The notes beneath the pieces were generated by a model that saw only the letters and a program-made list of their open reading frames with translations, was not told the DNA's origin and did no database searches. Shown here piece after piece: positions 8,257 to 17,109 of a DNA stretch of 64,000 bases. The DNA comes from JAEKNW01 sp963677815. GTDB lineage: Bacteria; Cloacimonadota; Cloacimonadia; Cloacimonadales; JAFGVF01. The DNA is taken from contig OY782499.1 of assembly GCA_963677815.1 (NCBI GenBank), positions 1,426,001-1,490,000 of the forward strand, in the 5' to 3' direction. Position numbers and translations under genes: made by a program. Each line of letters opens with the position of its first letter. Within the stretch, counting starts at the first letter, position 1.

Positions 8257-10020
8257 TTATCCTTGTGTAGGAGTAACTAATTGATACACTTTCACAAAGT
8301 TAGGAACATAAGTTATTCCAGGTCTTACTCTAATGTACCAGTGATACTTCCAATCTGAGCCATGATGTTCTAATTTAAGCTCTGCATCAGTTCTGTAGCC
8401 AATAATGATGAACTTACTTAATCCTGCTACAATATAGCCTTCAGGCATTAATCTACCTTTAACTGGAATACCAGTGAAGGAGATTTTACCACCTTCAAGA
8501 ATAAGCTTATCACCAGCATTAGTTTGTCTATTACCAAGCTCAGTTCTGATTTTAATTAACTCTCTGTGAGAAACATAGATATTGAAGTTTTCTTGTTCTT
8601 CTAAGATATCATCTTCAAAGCCAAGTAAAGCTTGTTCAAATCTCTTAACCCAGGTATCATAAGTAGAAGCATCAATTTCAGTAATATCACTGCCAGTAGA
8701 AGCAAGTTTAATCACTCCGTTAAGAGCTTTAAACTTAGCATTAGCTGAAGTTCTATCACCTTTAAAGAGAAGTGTTCTTAAAGCTTTCTCAGCCTTTGAA
8801 GCTATCTTTTGCTCTACATAAGCACCAAAAGCTTCTTCTCCATGCTTATCTTTGTAAAACTCTACTACATCACGACCCAACATAAACTCAGCAAATAAGA
8901 TACCAGTAGGACATTCAATATCTCTAGTGCCTACTTCCTGACCTGTTAAAGCTCCATCAATACTATTTTTGAAGATCAAATCTTCAATCAAACCAGCATC
9001 AATCTTCTCATCTTTGATAAGTGGAACAACAGTGATATCGCTAAGAGTATCACTACCTTTGCTTTCTACAACTTCATCAATGAATAAACTGGTAGTATTA
9101 GGAGTTAAGATATTCATCTTTTGACCACCATCTACATCAGCTATTCCTTTATAAATCTCTTTATGACTTCCCTTAACTACAACCTTTGCACCATTGATTA
9201 ATACTTCTTTATCCACAACCAACTCCTTTTCTGCTTCTCCTTTAAGTGATTTTGATATTGCCTTATTTACAGCTTCAGAGGTCTCTTTAATAGACTTCTG
9301 AATGCTCTTGAGTACTTCTTCCACACTTGTGTCATCTGTTTTATTAGAGTCTTTTAGCTTAGCTATCTCACTCTCTAATTTCTCAATCTGCTCAGCTACT
9401 TCATTAGAACCTTCACCATCAGCTGATTTCTTTAAGCTGACTAAGGAAGCTAAACTCTTTTCAATACTCTTGATTATCTCATCATGATTATCTCCAACAT
9501 CGTTAGCTTCACCTGCTAAAGAAACACCATTAAACTGCCCTTTTTCAACTTTCTTCCAAAGCTCACTCTCTAAGTTTTCACACTTAATAACCTGAACCCA
9601 GGATTTAAGCTTTGTATCAGGATAATGCACAGGATCAGCTGATTTAAGAATGTAGTTTTCAGGTATAAAGAAGTCATTAACTACCTTGCCATTATGATTT
9701 ACATCATTCTTGCCTGTTAATCCCTTCTTAGCAAACTTCTCACAAGCCTTCTGAACTTCAATCTCATTAGCATGATCATCTTGAGTATCTTTAACACTTG
9801 GCTCCATTACAGTTACATACAAGTAACCAGTATCACCAATAACTTCAGACTTGTATTTCTTAGAAATACCCTTGATAATACGCTTTTTACCATCTTCACA
9901 CTTAAACACATACCCTTTGCGATTAGCTGGATTCATGTCATCAAACAAGAGTGATACATAATCAACATCAATATCTCTTAATTCACCCTTCTTCAATTGC
10001 TTTCTTTTCTTAAAAAACAT
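8257..10020 (-). CDS. Fusion of prohead protease, scaffold and major capsid protein
   Basis: This is a single 587-aa protein with three regions. Residues about 1-180 resemble XkdF-type prohead proteases (KGYVFKCEDGKKRIIKG, EKFAKKGLTGKNDVNHNGK, LKSWVQVIKCENLESELWKK, KKVEKGQFNGVSLAGEAND). Residues about 185-265 are a highly charged coiled coil like a scaffold. Residues about 295-587 look like a phage major capsid domain of HK97 type, including a late strand-rich section (KISFTGIPVKGRLMPEGYIV). There is no separate protease, scaffold or capsid gene nearby, so one polypeptide probably covers all three roles and is cleaved during maturation. GGAGG precedes the ATG. Confidence 0.75.
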   Translation of the reverse strand: MFFKKRKQLKKGELRDIDVDYVSLLFDDMNPANRKGYVFKCEDGKKRIIKGISKKYKSEVIGDTGYLYVTVMEPSVKDTQDDHANEIEVQKACEKFAKKGLTGKNDVNHNGKVVNDFFIPENYILKSADPVHYPDTKLKSWVQVIKCENLESELWKKVEKGQFNGVSLAGEANDVGDNHDEIIKSIEKSLASLVSLKKSADGEGSNEVAEQIEKLESEIAKLKDSNKTDDTSVEEVLKSIQKSIKETSEAVNKAISKSLKGEAEKELVVDKEVLINGAKVVVKGSHKEIYKGIADVDGGQKMNILTPNTTSLFIDEVVESKGSDTLSDITVVPLIKDEKIDAGLIEDLIFKNSIDGALTGQEVGTRDIECPTGILFAEFMLGRDVVEFYKDKHGEEAFGAYVEQKIASKAEKALRTLLFKGDRTSANAKFKALNGVIKLASTGSDITEIDASTYDTWVKRFEQALLGFEDDILEEQENFNIYVSHRELIKIRTELGNRQTNAGDKLILEGGKISFTGIPVKGRLMPEGYIVAGLSKFIIIGYRTDAELKLEHHGSDWKYHWYIRVRPGITYVPNFVKVYQLVTPTQG

Positions 10021-10042
10021 TCTTTTTCCTCCATTGTTTTCT

Positions 10043-10104
10043 TAACTGGGATTGTGGGCATCCCTGCCCGCATTTTTTAAATATCATCGCGAAGCGATAC
10101 CTTA
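10043..10104. repeat. ACTGGGA palindrome followed by ATATCATCGC palindrome
   Basis: The first element has stem GGGC/GCCC around ATCCCT (AACTGGGATTGTGGGCATCC onward). The second is ATATCATCGCGAAGCGATAC, with stem TCGC/GCGA. Both families recur in the prophage. They separate the portal and protease-capsid genes and are followed by a short TCAATCCTCAATTCTCA low-complexity tract. Confidence 0.8.
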
Positions 10105-10122
10105 ACTCTCAATCCTCAATCC

Positions 10123-11313
10123 TCAATTCTCATTTCTCAACTTATTAAATATCTTCTCATCTTCACTCTGAAAGATAGTTGTCAAATCGCCAAAATCGAT
10201 TTCTGAAGCTTTCAAAGTGAATCCCGAGTCCTTACTAAATTCTCTTGCTAAAACCTTTTTTAATCGGCTCTGAAGAGGCTTGATTACGAAATTATAAAAT
10301 AGTATCATATCTGAATTGTTATCTCCTCCTAAAGAACCTGCTACAAGCTGACTTACCACTCTTGGTGGTGTCCTATGATAAGCAAAAATACCTTCTCTTA
10401 AATCCTTTTTAAGCTTTAAATAACCACCATCTTTCTCATGCTGTCTCATTGGCTCTAATCTGATATTAGTATCTTTGCTTTCAGTTTCAATTAATACTGT
10501 GGAATGTGAGCCATCATTACCTTTAGCTCCTTGCAAAGTTTCTCTGATCACTGTGTAAGCATCTTTCAAAACTTCATTACCTTCAGCATCTTCAATAACA
10601 TCATCTTTAAGAGTTCCACCCTCAACAATAATGAAGTAATCTATTAAAAGACCATTCTTAAAGTTGTTATAATCAAAGGTTTTAATCTCTTCTAAAATAG
10701 AAATACTGGTAATAATTGGCAGACAAGCCATTCCCCAGGCATTAGACCTATAAGTAGGATTTTTAAGATGAATAACATCTCTGCCATCAAAGAGAGTCTT
10801 CTTATTGTTTTTAATCTGCAGGTAATCAGGAGTATAGAAACCATACTTATCATAGTTTTCTATTATCAAAGTCTCTGTAGGTAATAACCTCTCTAAACCA
10901 ATCCACTCACCTTTAGCATTTCTCATCTTCAATAAGAATCCATTACCACACTCTAAGTAATATCTTAAAAACTCTTCTAATAACTGCTCCAGGTCCTGGT
11001 TTTCAGGAAATACAGCCTTATCAATCCAGGCATTAAAGCTTTTATTGGAAGAGGTAAAATCCATTACAGTGGACATTATCTGAGCATCTATACAACCATT
11101 GTGATATTCATTAACCTCGGCTAATTTTAGCAGTTTATGCATAGAAACAGGAGGATAAACCACCTTTTTATTAGTCTCTGATTTAGTGATTTTCTTAGAT
11201 CCTGCCCAATCATACTTCTCTAAATCTATCTTCTTTGTTCCATAGTGCTTAGTTAACAGATCTTCAGAGTTTAATATCCCTACATTGTAATTTGCTATCT
11301 TTTCTACCCTCAT
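10123..11313 (-). CDS. Phage portal protein
   Basis: This 396-aa protein lies upstream of the protease-capsid gene, as expected for a portal. Portal-type features include LLEEFLRYYLECGNGFLLKM near residue 115, DGRDVIHLKNPTYRSNAWGM near residue 195, and a C-terminal section PPRVVSQLVAGSLGGDNNSD followed by a long helix (FYNFVIKPLQSRLKKVLAREF). These match the HK97/P2-type portal families rather than the DUF935 portal of phage Mu. The ring it forms would be the DNA entry vertex and the terminase docking site. Confidence 0.85.
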   Translation of the reverse strand: MRVEKIANYNVGILNSEDLLTKHYGTKKIDLEKYDWAGSKKITKSETNKKVVYPPVSMHKLLKLAEVNEYHNGCIDAQIMSTVMDFTSSNKSFNAWIDKAVFPENQDLEQLLEEFLRYYLECGNGFLLKMRNAKGEWIGLERLLPTETLIIENYDKYGFYTPDYLQIKNNKKTLFDGRDVIHLKNPTYRSNAWGMACLPIITSISILEEIKTFDYNNFKNGLLIDYFIIVEGGTLKDDVIEDAEGNEVLKDAYTVIRETLQGAKGNDGSHSTVLIETESKDTNIRLEPMRQHEKDGGYLKLKKDLREGIFAYHRTPPRVVSQLVAGSLGGDNNSDMILFYNFVIKPLQSRLKKVLAREFSKDSGFTLKASEIDFGDLTTIFQSEDEKIFNKLRNEN

Positions 11314-11368
11314 AGAATGCCCTCTTTCTTAAACGCTTTTTCTAGTTTTTGGTCTCTTTTTAACTTTC

Positions 11369-11743
11369 TTATATGCTTTTTACATCAAATTTTGCTATCA
11401 TTACCTTTCTACTTGCATCAGCCCTGCTAGGATAATATTCAAATTCATCAACATCTCTTCTAAACTTAGATAAATAAGCCTCTCTGAATAACATACTAAG
11501 CTTATAAATATCAGCATCAGGATCTTCACTTTTAGCATCAATCACTAAGAATACTCTCACTACAGCTTTATGCTTAACATATCTAAAGCTAGTCATTAAA
11601 TCTCCCTTGGAATTAGCCAAACTAACAATAGCACAAGGGAAATTACGAGGATTAGCATCCTTATCTAAGTGAATATCAGCCAAACTAATACCAATGGCAT
11701 TTAAAGTAACTACAACATCTTCTCTTAACTTCCTAAAATCCAT
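11369..11743 (-). CDS. Putative tail terminator or minor tail protein
   Basis: This 124-aa protein starts MDFRKLREDVVVTLN and has alternating beta strands (KAVVRVFLVIDAKS; RKVMIAKFDVKSI), a size and pattern seen in tail terminator proteins of the DUF1834 or gpU type. Its location among the head-tail joining genes agrees. No diagnostic motif is visible, so it could equally be another neck protein. It is followed by a short TCAATTCTCAACTCTCAA low-complexity tract, not a gene. Confidence 0.45.
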   Translation of the reverse strand: MDFRKLREDVVVTLNAIGISLADIHLDKDANPRNFPCAIVSLANSKGDLMTSFRYVKHKAVVRVFLVIDAKSEDPDADIYKLSMLFREAYLSKFRRDVDEFEYYPSRADASRKVMIAKFDVKSI

Positions 11744-11794
11744 TTCCTCTCCTCAATTCCCTAGAATTTTGAATTCTCAATTCTCAACTCTCAA

Positions 11795-12259
11795 TTATAT
11801 TATTATCTCATCCAACTGCTGATAAATCCAACTCTCTTTCTTCTTCAGAACTTCAGCAAAGACATTTCTTTCTTCAATTCCTTCTCTTCTAATCTTAGCT
11901 TGAATCATGTATGCCATCTGAGTAATTGAGAGTGGTTTACCTTTTTTATCAACCCAGGCTAACTTCTTTCTTTCAACCCAGCCTTTCAAAGGAGCAATGG
12001 GAGTCCAGGAAGGCACCTTACCACCCAAAACATATTGTTCATGTGGAACATTAGAACCTACATAGAGAGTGATAGCATCATTACCAATAACCACTTCATA
12101 GCCTGCATTTTGATAGAAATCACCTTTATCCTTGATATCATCCTGAAGTATCTTCTCTCTAGCTTCACCTTCCACAATAGAACCAATCAGATTAAACTTC
12201 TGCTCTAATGCCTTTAAAATAGCTCTTAGTACTTCTCTGCTTATCTTCTCTTCTATCAT
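11795..12259 (-). CDS. Head-tail joining protein, HK97 gp10-like
   Basis: This 154-aa protein has a central section resembling tail-completion proteins of the HK97 gp10 or virion-morphogenesis families: EVVIGNDAITLYVGSNVPHE, then QYVLGGKVPSWTPIAPLKGW. The pattern of a strand-rich core with a VGSNxPHxxxxxxG segment is typical of that group. The gene sits between the adaptor-like gene and the terminator-like gene, in the normal neck-gene order. Confidence 0.65.
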   Translation of the reverse strand: MIEEKISREVLRAILKALEQKFNLIGSIVEGEAREKILQDDIKDKGDFYQNAGYEVVIGNDAITLYVGSNVPHEQYVLGGKVPSWTPIAPLKGWVERKKLAWVDKKGKPLSITQMAYMIQAKIRREGIEERNVFAEVLKKKESWIYQQLDEIII

Positions 12260-12276
12260 CCTGAACTCCTCTTAAT

Positions 12277-12357
12277 AACTGGGATTGTGGATGACCACAT
12301 CCGCATTTATTCCCCTCTGTGGAGGGGTGGCAGTGTATTTCACTGACGGGGTGGTCT
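12277..12357. repeat. Two adjoining palindromic repeats
   Basis: An ACTGGGATTGTGGATG element with stem GGATG/CATCC is followed directly by a full CCCCTCTGTGGAGGGGTG element with the CAGTG/CACTG inner stem. Together they fill most of the 131-bp gap between two neck genes. Confidence 0.85.
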
Positions 12358-12390
12358 TTTCATTCTTCACTTTTATCTTTTCATTTTTCA

Positions 12391-12843
12391 TTATATAATG
12401 CATGCCTTAACTCCCACTGCTCTCACTCCCATTTTCAACTCCCTATACCTGGCATAACCACTCTCACTCAAATACTCTTTAATCATCTCTAAAGCATCTA
12501 TTTCCAATCTCTTCTGCCAGGAAGCAATCTCAGCTCCAGTTAATAACTCAGTAGAATTACTATCAAAACCTGTAGTCTTAATAATACCTTCTCCAAGTGT
12601 TTTAAGATTAAGAAACTGAATAGTATTCGCTAAGAGTAAATAACAGTAGGCAAACTTATATGAGTTTTGTTGATTTTTATCAACACTTTCACTTAACAAG
12701 TCTTCCCAGGCTAAAGTATCAGAAAACATCTCCAAGAGTGTCATTATCCTATCTTTATGCTCATCAAATACAGAAGTGATCTTAGCATCATTTGGCAGAT
12801 TTAACACTTTTAACACTGTACTAACAGCTACTGGTAAAATCAT
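12391..12843 (-). CDS. Putative head-tail adaptor protein
   Basis: This 150-aa all-helical protein has no named family. Helix-rich adaptors of this size occupy this slot next to other neck genes in many siphophages (gp6-like or DUF1320-like). The segment NSYKFAYCYLLLANTIQFLN is a long amphipathic helix and is not clearly membrane-spanning. The adaptor call is from synteny and helical content only. The start is ATG at 12843, preceded by AGAGG. Confidence 0.4.
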   Translation of the reverse strand: MILPVAVSTVLKVLNLPNDAKITSVFDEHKDRIMTLLEMFSDTLAWEDLLSESVDKNQQNSYKFAYCYLLLANTIQFLNLKTLGEGIIKTTGFDSNSTELLTGAEIASWQKRLEIDALEMIKEYLSESGYARYRELKMGVRAVGVKACII

Positions 12844-12857
12844 CTTTAACCTCTCTT

Positions 12858-12893
12858 AATAACTGGGAGTGTGGATGCCCACATCCGCATTAT
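12858..12893. repeat. ACTGGGA palindromic repeat
   Basis: The stem is GTGGATG/CATCC-GC around CCCA, in the form AACTGGGAGTGTGGATGCCC. It is followed to about 13058 by a non-coding tract rich in the phrases CTCTGTG and TTAATTCGTG, which looks like degenerate intergenic repeat. No gene was found there. Confidence 0.75.
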
Positions 12894-13058
12894 TTCTCTC
12901 TCTTAAAAAACTCTGTGTCCTCTGTGGTTAACTCCTTTAACTCTGTGTTAAGGATCTTCATTTTCTTCTCTTAATTCGTGTTAATTCGTCTTTATTCGAG
13001 CTAATTCGTGTAAAAGTCTTAAATTTTTCACTTTTCATTTTTATCTTTTCACTTCTTC

Positions 13059-13451
13059 CTAGTATCCCCAAATCCCATCAGGCTTACTATCATCCACATC
13101 TACATGCATAAAGCCTTTAGAAATCCCTATTCTCTTAATTCCAACCTCTCTAAAAGCATCAAATGCCTTTAATCTGTCTAACATCGAATCAAACCATATA
13201 TCACATGCTAAACCGTATATATGAGCTGAATTTGGAACACTGTTAGGTAAAGAATCATTATAAGCTTCATCACGATAACCACTTGAAATATGAAAGCTAA
13301 CTCCTGCTATTGTTCTTGCCATCTGAAGCTTATCCATAAATCGCTTCTGCATATAGGCTTTACCAGATGATGGACAGGCAAACTCCCATTCCTGGAAGTT
13401 AGGATATACACTCCAATCACTCACAAACTCTTCCTTTTTAATCTCTTTCAT
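13059..13451 (-). CDS. Peptidase M15-type endolysin
   Basis: This 130-aa zinc peptidase is of the M15 (D-Ala-D-Ala carboxypeptidase/endolysin) group. The metal ligands are visible as SAHIYGLACD (H77, D84) and GFMHVDVD (H116, with D118), and SSGYRDEAYN precedes them as in the family. It should cut cell-wall peptides at lysis. There is no signal peptide, so it needs a holin; the small TM proteins at 6980 and 7490 are candidates. It is the last leftward gene before the rightward cargo block. Confidence 0.85.
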   Translation of the reverse strand: MKEIKKEEFVSDWSVYPNFQEWEFACPSSGKAYMQKRFMDKLQMARTIAGVSFHISSGYRDEAYNDSLPNSVPNSAHIYGLACDIWFDSMLDRLKAFDAFREVGIKRIGISKGFMHVDVDDSKPDGIWGY

Positions 13452-13464
13452 TATTAGCCCCTTT

Positions 13465-13490
13465 AAATATCATTGCGAAGCAATACCGCA
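13465..13490. repeat. ATATCATTGC palindrome
   Basis: This is a member of the ATATCATCGCGAAGCGATAC family, here with stem ATTGC/GCAAT. Other members are at about 10081 and 21786. Confidence 0.7.
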
Positions 13491-13653
13491 ATTTTTCACT
13501 TTTCATTTTTAATTTTTAATTTAATTAATCTTCACTCATAACGCATATTAAAAGAGATTAAATTGTTGGCAAATACGCTTGCTAATGGGTGCGACAGTTT
13601 TTTATGTCTATGAAAATCGATTAAATCATATTATCTATTAGTTATATATTATC

Positions 13654-13682
13654 TTGACTAAAATATTGGAACTCGATATTAT
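13654..13682 (+). promoter_or_regulatory. Predicted promoter of the cargo block
   Basis: TTGACT (13654-13659), a 17-bp spacer and TATTAT (13677-13682) form a strong sigma-70-like promoter 25 bases before the first cargo ATG. It points away from the late operon, so the cargo can be expressed in the lysogen. Confidence 0.7.
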
Positions 13683-13707
13683 GTATTAGTAGTAAGTTTA
13701 AAGGATT

Positions 13708-14541
13708 ATGAAAATGAGTAAAGCTAGAAATTACACGGATAAAACACTAAAGAGACTTTTTGCATTATCAGGTAACATATGTGCCTTCCCTGATTGTGAT
13801 AAAGTATTGGTAAATCAAAAAAATGCTAAGAATTCAAACATTTGTCATATCGAAGCTGCTAGTCCTGGTGGAGAAAGGTATAATCCTAATATGACAGATG
13901 AAGATAGAGCTGATTATCCAAATCTCATTTTACTTTGTGTTCAGCATCATGATGAAACAAATGACGTAGAAAAATACACAGTTCAAGTTTTAAAAGATAT
14001 GAAATCTAAACACGAAGCTTTAATTAGTGAAACACTTAGTACTAAGAATAATATTAAAAAATATCCTTCAATATTAACTAAAGTAATAAATATAATAAGC
14101 GAGAATGATATTGAAGAATATTGTGAAACTCTTGTTGATAATCCATCCGAACCTGAAGATAAAATTAAATATAATGATGTTGAAAGATATAAACCAATAA
14201 TTGAAGAATATCGAGTTTATCAAGGAAAGTTGAATTCAATCTATGCTGAAATTGAAAATAATGGTTCTTTTAAAAAGAATAATTTACTTAGAAATATAAG
14301 AAGTATCTATATTGAGGGGAAGAGTAAAATTCTTGGTGAAGATACAACGATAACAAATATAAGAATGCATGCAGACGATTTAATAGAATATGTTGAAAAT
14401 AAGCTGTATAAAATTATAGATGATAGTGATAATAGGCTTGAATCCTTAGATATAGAAACAATATCGTACGGAGTTAAAGTAATTTTAGTAGATTCATTTT
14501 TAAGATGTAAAATTTTGGAGGCTGTACAAAATGATTATTGA
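13708..14541 (+). CDS. ABC-3C system effector with HNH nuclease domain
   Basis: This 277-aa protein has an N-terminal HNH-type fold (residues about 15-90). It carries a CAFPDC cysteine pair, CHIEAASPGGERYNP, the Asn-containing NLILLC and QHHDETND, so metal-binding and catalytic residues appear intact. The remaining about 170 residues are helical and unassigned, fitting the C-terminal adaptor region of ABC-three-component proteins. It overlaps the next gene by 11 bases and heads the three-gene cassette. HNH effectors joined to an ABC-3C C-terminal domain are a known predicted arrangement. A role in cutting DNA during phage conflict is inferred. AAGGA precedes the ATG. Confidence 0.72.
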   Translation: MKMSKARNYTDKTLKRLFALSGNICAFPDCDKVLVNQKNAKNSNICHIEAASPGGERYNPNMTDEDRADYPNLILLCVQHHDETNDVEKYTVQVLKDMKSKHEALISETLSTKNNIKKYPSILTKVINIISENDIEEYCETLVDNPSEPEDKIKYNDVERYKPIIEEYRVYQGKLNSIYAEIENNGSFKKNNLLRNIRSIYIEGKSKILGEDTTITNIRMHADDLIEYVENKLYKIIDDSDNRLESLDIETISYGVKVILVDSFLRCKILEAVQNDY

Positions 14542-14758
14542 TAAAAATACTAATCCTAAAAGAGATATTTATTATCTGGGTGGATTATTGTTAGAAATAA
14601 TCTCTAAAACAGATAATGATATATGCTATTTTGATGCGTATTTAGCTATGAAAAAGAAAGAAAATATTTCGATAAAACTGTTTTCTCTAACTTTGGATTG
14701 GTTATTCTTAATCAATGTAGTCGATATTAGTGAAGGAAGGATCTTAAAATGTTTTTAA
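14531..14758 (+). CDS. ABC-3C middle component, MC6-like
   Basis: This 75-aa protein resembles the small middle components of ABC-three-component systems, with a winged-helix-like pattern (KRDIYYLGGLLLEIISK; KLFSLTLDWLFLINVVD). The ending GRILKCF overlaps the ATPase start by 10 bases, so all three genes are translationally coupled. Middle components are thought to link the ATPase and the effector. The MC6 label comes from overall resemblance and position and should be checked by profile search. Confidence 0.68.
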   Translation: MIIDKNTNPKRDIYYLGGLLLEIISKTDNDICYFDAYLAMKKKENISIKLFSLTLDWLFLINVVDISEGRILKCF

Positions 14759-16485
14759 AATCATTACAAATTATTAAAAGCAATAAAATAATCAGGGATA
14801 TTCCATTCCAAAAAGGACTGAATTTAATAGTAGATGAAACACCTACTGATGAAAGTAATCTAAAAAAATCAGGAAATAATGTAGGAAAAACTACTGTTAT
14901 ACGATTAATTGATTTCTGTTTAGGTGGTGATGCAAAAAATATTTATCAAGACCCTGAGTTTAAAAATAGAGAGAACAAAGAAGTGAAAAATTTTCTAATG
15001 CAAAATGATATTATAATTTCTCTTACTTTATCAGAAGATTTAGACAATGAATCATCCAAAAAAGTAACTATTTGTAGAAACTTTTTGCAAAGAAAGAATA
15101 AATTGATCACAATTAATGGCAAAGATATTCCAACAAATATTTTTGACCAGAAATTAAAAGAAATATTTTTTAATTTTACAGGAGAAAAACCAACATTTAA
15201 ACAAATTAAAGCTAAAAACATAAGAGATGAAGACTATAGATTATCAAATACAGTTAAAGTCTTAGGTAACTTAGCAAAAGATGAAGAATATGAAGCTTTA
15301 TATCTTTTTTGGTTAGGAATAATTAGTGATGAATCTGAAGAAAAACGAAAGCTATTAGAAGATCAAAAGCTTGAAAATAAAATTTTGAATAGATTATTGG
15401 ATGACGGAAATGAATCTAAATATCAACAATCTCTTGAAGTACTTCAACGAAAAATAGATTTTCTTGAGAAGAAAAAGGATACTTTCAATTTTAATGATAA
15501 ATATGAAGAGGAATTAAACAGGTTAAATAAAGTTCGTTTAGAAATAAATAAACTTAATAATACTATTAGTCGACTTGAATTGAGAAAAGAATTGATTGAA
15601 GAGAGTGAAGTGGCTTTAGAAGATGAAAAAGCAAAAGTAAATTTATACGAATTGAAGATGCTTTATCAAAAAGCAAATTCTTTAATTCCAAATCTTCAAA
15701 AAAGTTTTGAAGAAACAGTAGTATTTCATAACAAAATGATCAAAGATAGAATCAGATATATAAAAAAGGAACTTCCTCAAATTACTTTTGAATTAAATCA
15801 AATAAAAACTCGAAATAATGAGTTACTTGAACTAGAAGAAACATATTCTAATGAATTGCGTAAAGGTGGAGTTCTCGAGGATTTAGAAGCTGTTATTATT
15901 GAGCTAAATGAACTATATGAAGAAAAAGGAAATTATCAAGGGCAGTTAAACAGTCTTATTAAATCAAGAGATATTTTAACTAGAATAGATAGTAAGTTAG
16001 GTAAAATTGATCAAGGTATCGAAAAATTTGATGATGCAATTCAAGAAAAAATAAAAAAATTCAACAAATACTTTTCGGAAATTTCTAATAATTTGTATAA
16101 TGAACATTTTATTTTAAGTGCTGATTTTGTAAAAAAAAGAAATTCTAATAACAAGTTTTACAAACTAAGTATTGATTCCCTTCATAATAGAGCCGGGACA
16201 GGTAAAAAAAAAGGCGAAATAGCTGCTTTTGATTTAGCTTATATCAAATTTGCAGATAGCATCGGGTTAAGCTGTTTTCATTTTATTCTACACGATCAAA
16301 TGGAAGTTGTGCATGCTAATCAAATTAGGAGCTTATTAAAAGAAGTATCAACAATCAACTGTCAACTTGTTGTTCCAATATTGAGGGATAAACTACCAAC
16401 GCCATTGCTAGACAAAAAATATGAGATTTTATCATTATCTCAAGATGATAAATTATTTAGAATAGAGCATTACATCGATAATTAA
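14749..16485 (+). CDS. ABC-3C ATPase, DUF2326-type SMC/RecN-like protein
   Basis: This 578-aa protein has an SMC-like layout. The N-terminal ATPase lobe carries a Walker A-like NNVGKTTVIRLIDFCLGG (about residues 43-60). A long coiled coil spans about residues 200-440. The C-terminal lobe includes NRAGTGKKKGEIAAFDLAYI, a signature-like segment, and HFILHDQMEVVHANQI, where the usual Walker B region lies. This matches DUF2326 ATPases that accompany HNH-type ABC-3C effectors. It probably senses or moves along nucleic acid and licenses the nuclease. The coiled coil is intact, with no frameshift. Confidence 0.78.
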   Translation: MFLKSLQIIKSNKIIRDIPFQKGLNLIVDETPTDESNLKKSGNNVGKTTVIRLIDFCLGGDAKNIYQDPEFKNRENKEVKNFLMQNDIIISLTLSEDLDNESSKKVTICRNFLQRKNKLITINGKDIPTNIFDQKLKEIFFNFTGEKPTFKQIKAKNIRDEDYRLSNTVKVLGNLAKDEEYEALYLFWLGIISDESEEKRKLLEDQKLENKILNRLLDDGNESKYQQSLEVLQRKIDFLEKKKDTFNFNDKYEEELNRLNKVRLEINKLNNTISRLELRKELIEESEVALEDEKAKVNLYELKMLYQKANSLIPNLQKSFEETVVFHNKMIKDRIRYIKKELPQITFELNQIKTRNNELLELEETYSNELRKGGVLEDLEAVIIELNELYEEKGNYQGQLNSLIKSRDILTRIDSKLGKIDQGIEKFDDAIQEKIKKFNKYFSEISNNLYNEHFILSADFVKKRNSNNKFYKLSIDSLHNRAGTGKKKGEIAAFDLAYIKFADSIGLSCFHFILHDQMEVVHANQIRSLLKEVSTINCQLVVPILRDKLPTPLLDKKYEILSLSQDDKLFRIEHYIDN

Positions 16486-16527
16486 CTGTCTTAACATTTA
16501 CTACTTAAGATTACAAAGGAGTTAAAT

Positions 16528-17109
16528 ATGTTCTCATATGAATTTTTAAAAGTATTAAACTACTTAGCACCTGGTTTAATATCTGTCATATTAGTAAACT
16601 CGTTAGTTTTTAGAAAAAAGCAAAGTGGTCTTAACCTATTAATTGAAGCGTTTATTTTCACAGTAATTAATAATAATATTGCATTTTGGATACTAGATTA
16701 TCTTAGGTATTACAGGTTTAGAAAATCATATATCAATGAACCAAATATTACTGTATATATAATTGCTATAATATTACCAATAATCATTGCTTTGTTGGTT
16801 AAATATAACCTAATTAACAAAGCTATCTTATTCTCTAGAATTAGTAATAAATCAAATGATATGAATACATGGATTGAATTTATCAAAGATACAGATCAAA
16901 GGTTAGTAATTGTTCATTTTCAAAATGATGATCGAAGACTAATGGGATATATTCATAGAGCTTCTGAGGATATTGAAGAAGGCTTAATTTATCTAAATAA
17001 TGCATGTTGGATAGATGAAAATGGACAGCCTATTAAAATTGAAAATGCAGAAATTTTAATAAATTATCGAAACATAGATTATATATATACAATAGCAAAG
17101 GAGAATTAA
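16528..17109 (+). CDS. Three-TM membrane protein, DUF6338-like
   Basis: This 193-aa protein has hydrophobic segments at about residues 8-27, 33-55 and 70-90, then a soluble C-terminal domain (TWIEFIKDTDQRLVIVHFQN, MGYIHRASEDIEEGLIYLNN). That domain resembles the small beta-barrel part of DUF6338 proteins. It has its own AAGGAG ribosome site and follows the ABC-3C genes by 42 bases. Its stop overlaps the ATG of a 41-aa proline-rich ORF (TAATG), so the two are coupled. Function is unknown; it may be part of the cassette or a separate membrane-linked defence gene. Confidence 0.6.
   Translation: MFSYEFLKVLNYLAPGLISVILVNSLVFRKKQSGLNLLIEAFIFTVINNNIAFWILDYLRYYRFRKSYINEPNITVYIIAIILPIIIALLVKYNLINKAILFSRISNKSNDMNTWIEFIKDTDQRLVIVHFQNDDRRLMGYIHRASEDIEEGLIYLNNACWIDENGQPIKIENAEILINYRNIDYIYTIAKEN

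Noticed and set aside
12900..13058. Possible small RNA in the CTCTGTG/TTAATTCGTG-rich gap
   Set aside because: There is no clear promoter or stable overall fold. Similar phrases near 19500-19616 suggest degenerate intergenic repeat rather than an RNA gene.
13708..14541. HNH gene as a cos-packaging partner of the terminase
   Set aside because: It lies on the opposite strand with its own promoter and overlaps ABC-3C-type genes, unlike HNH genes next to terminases.
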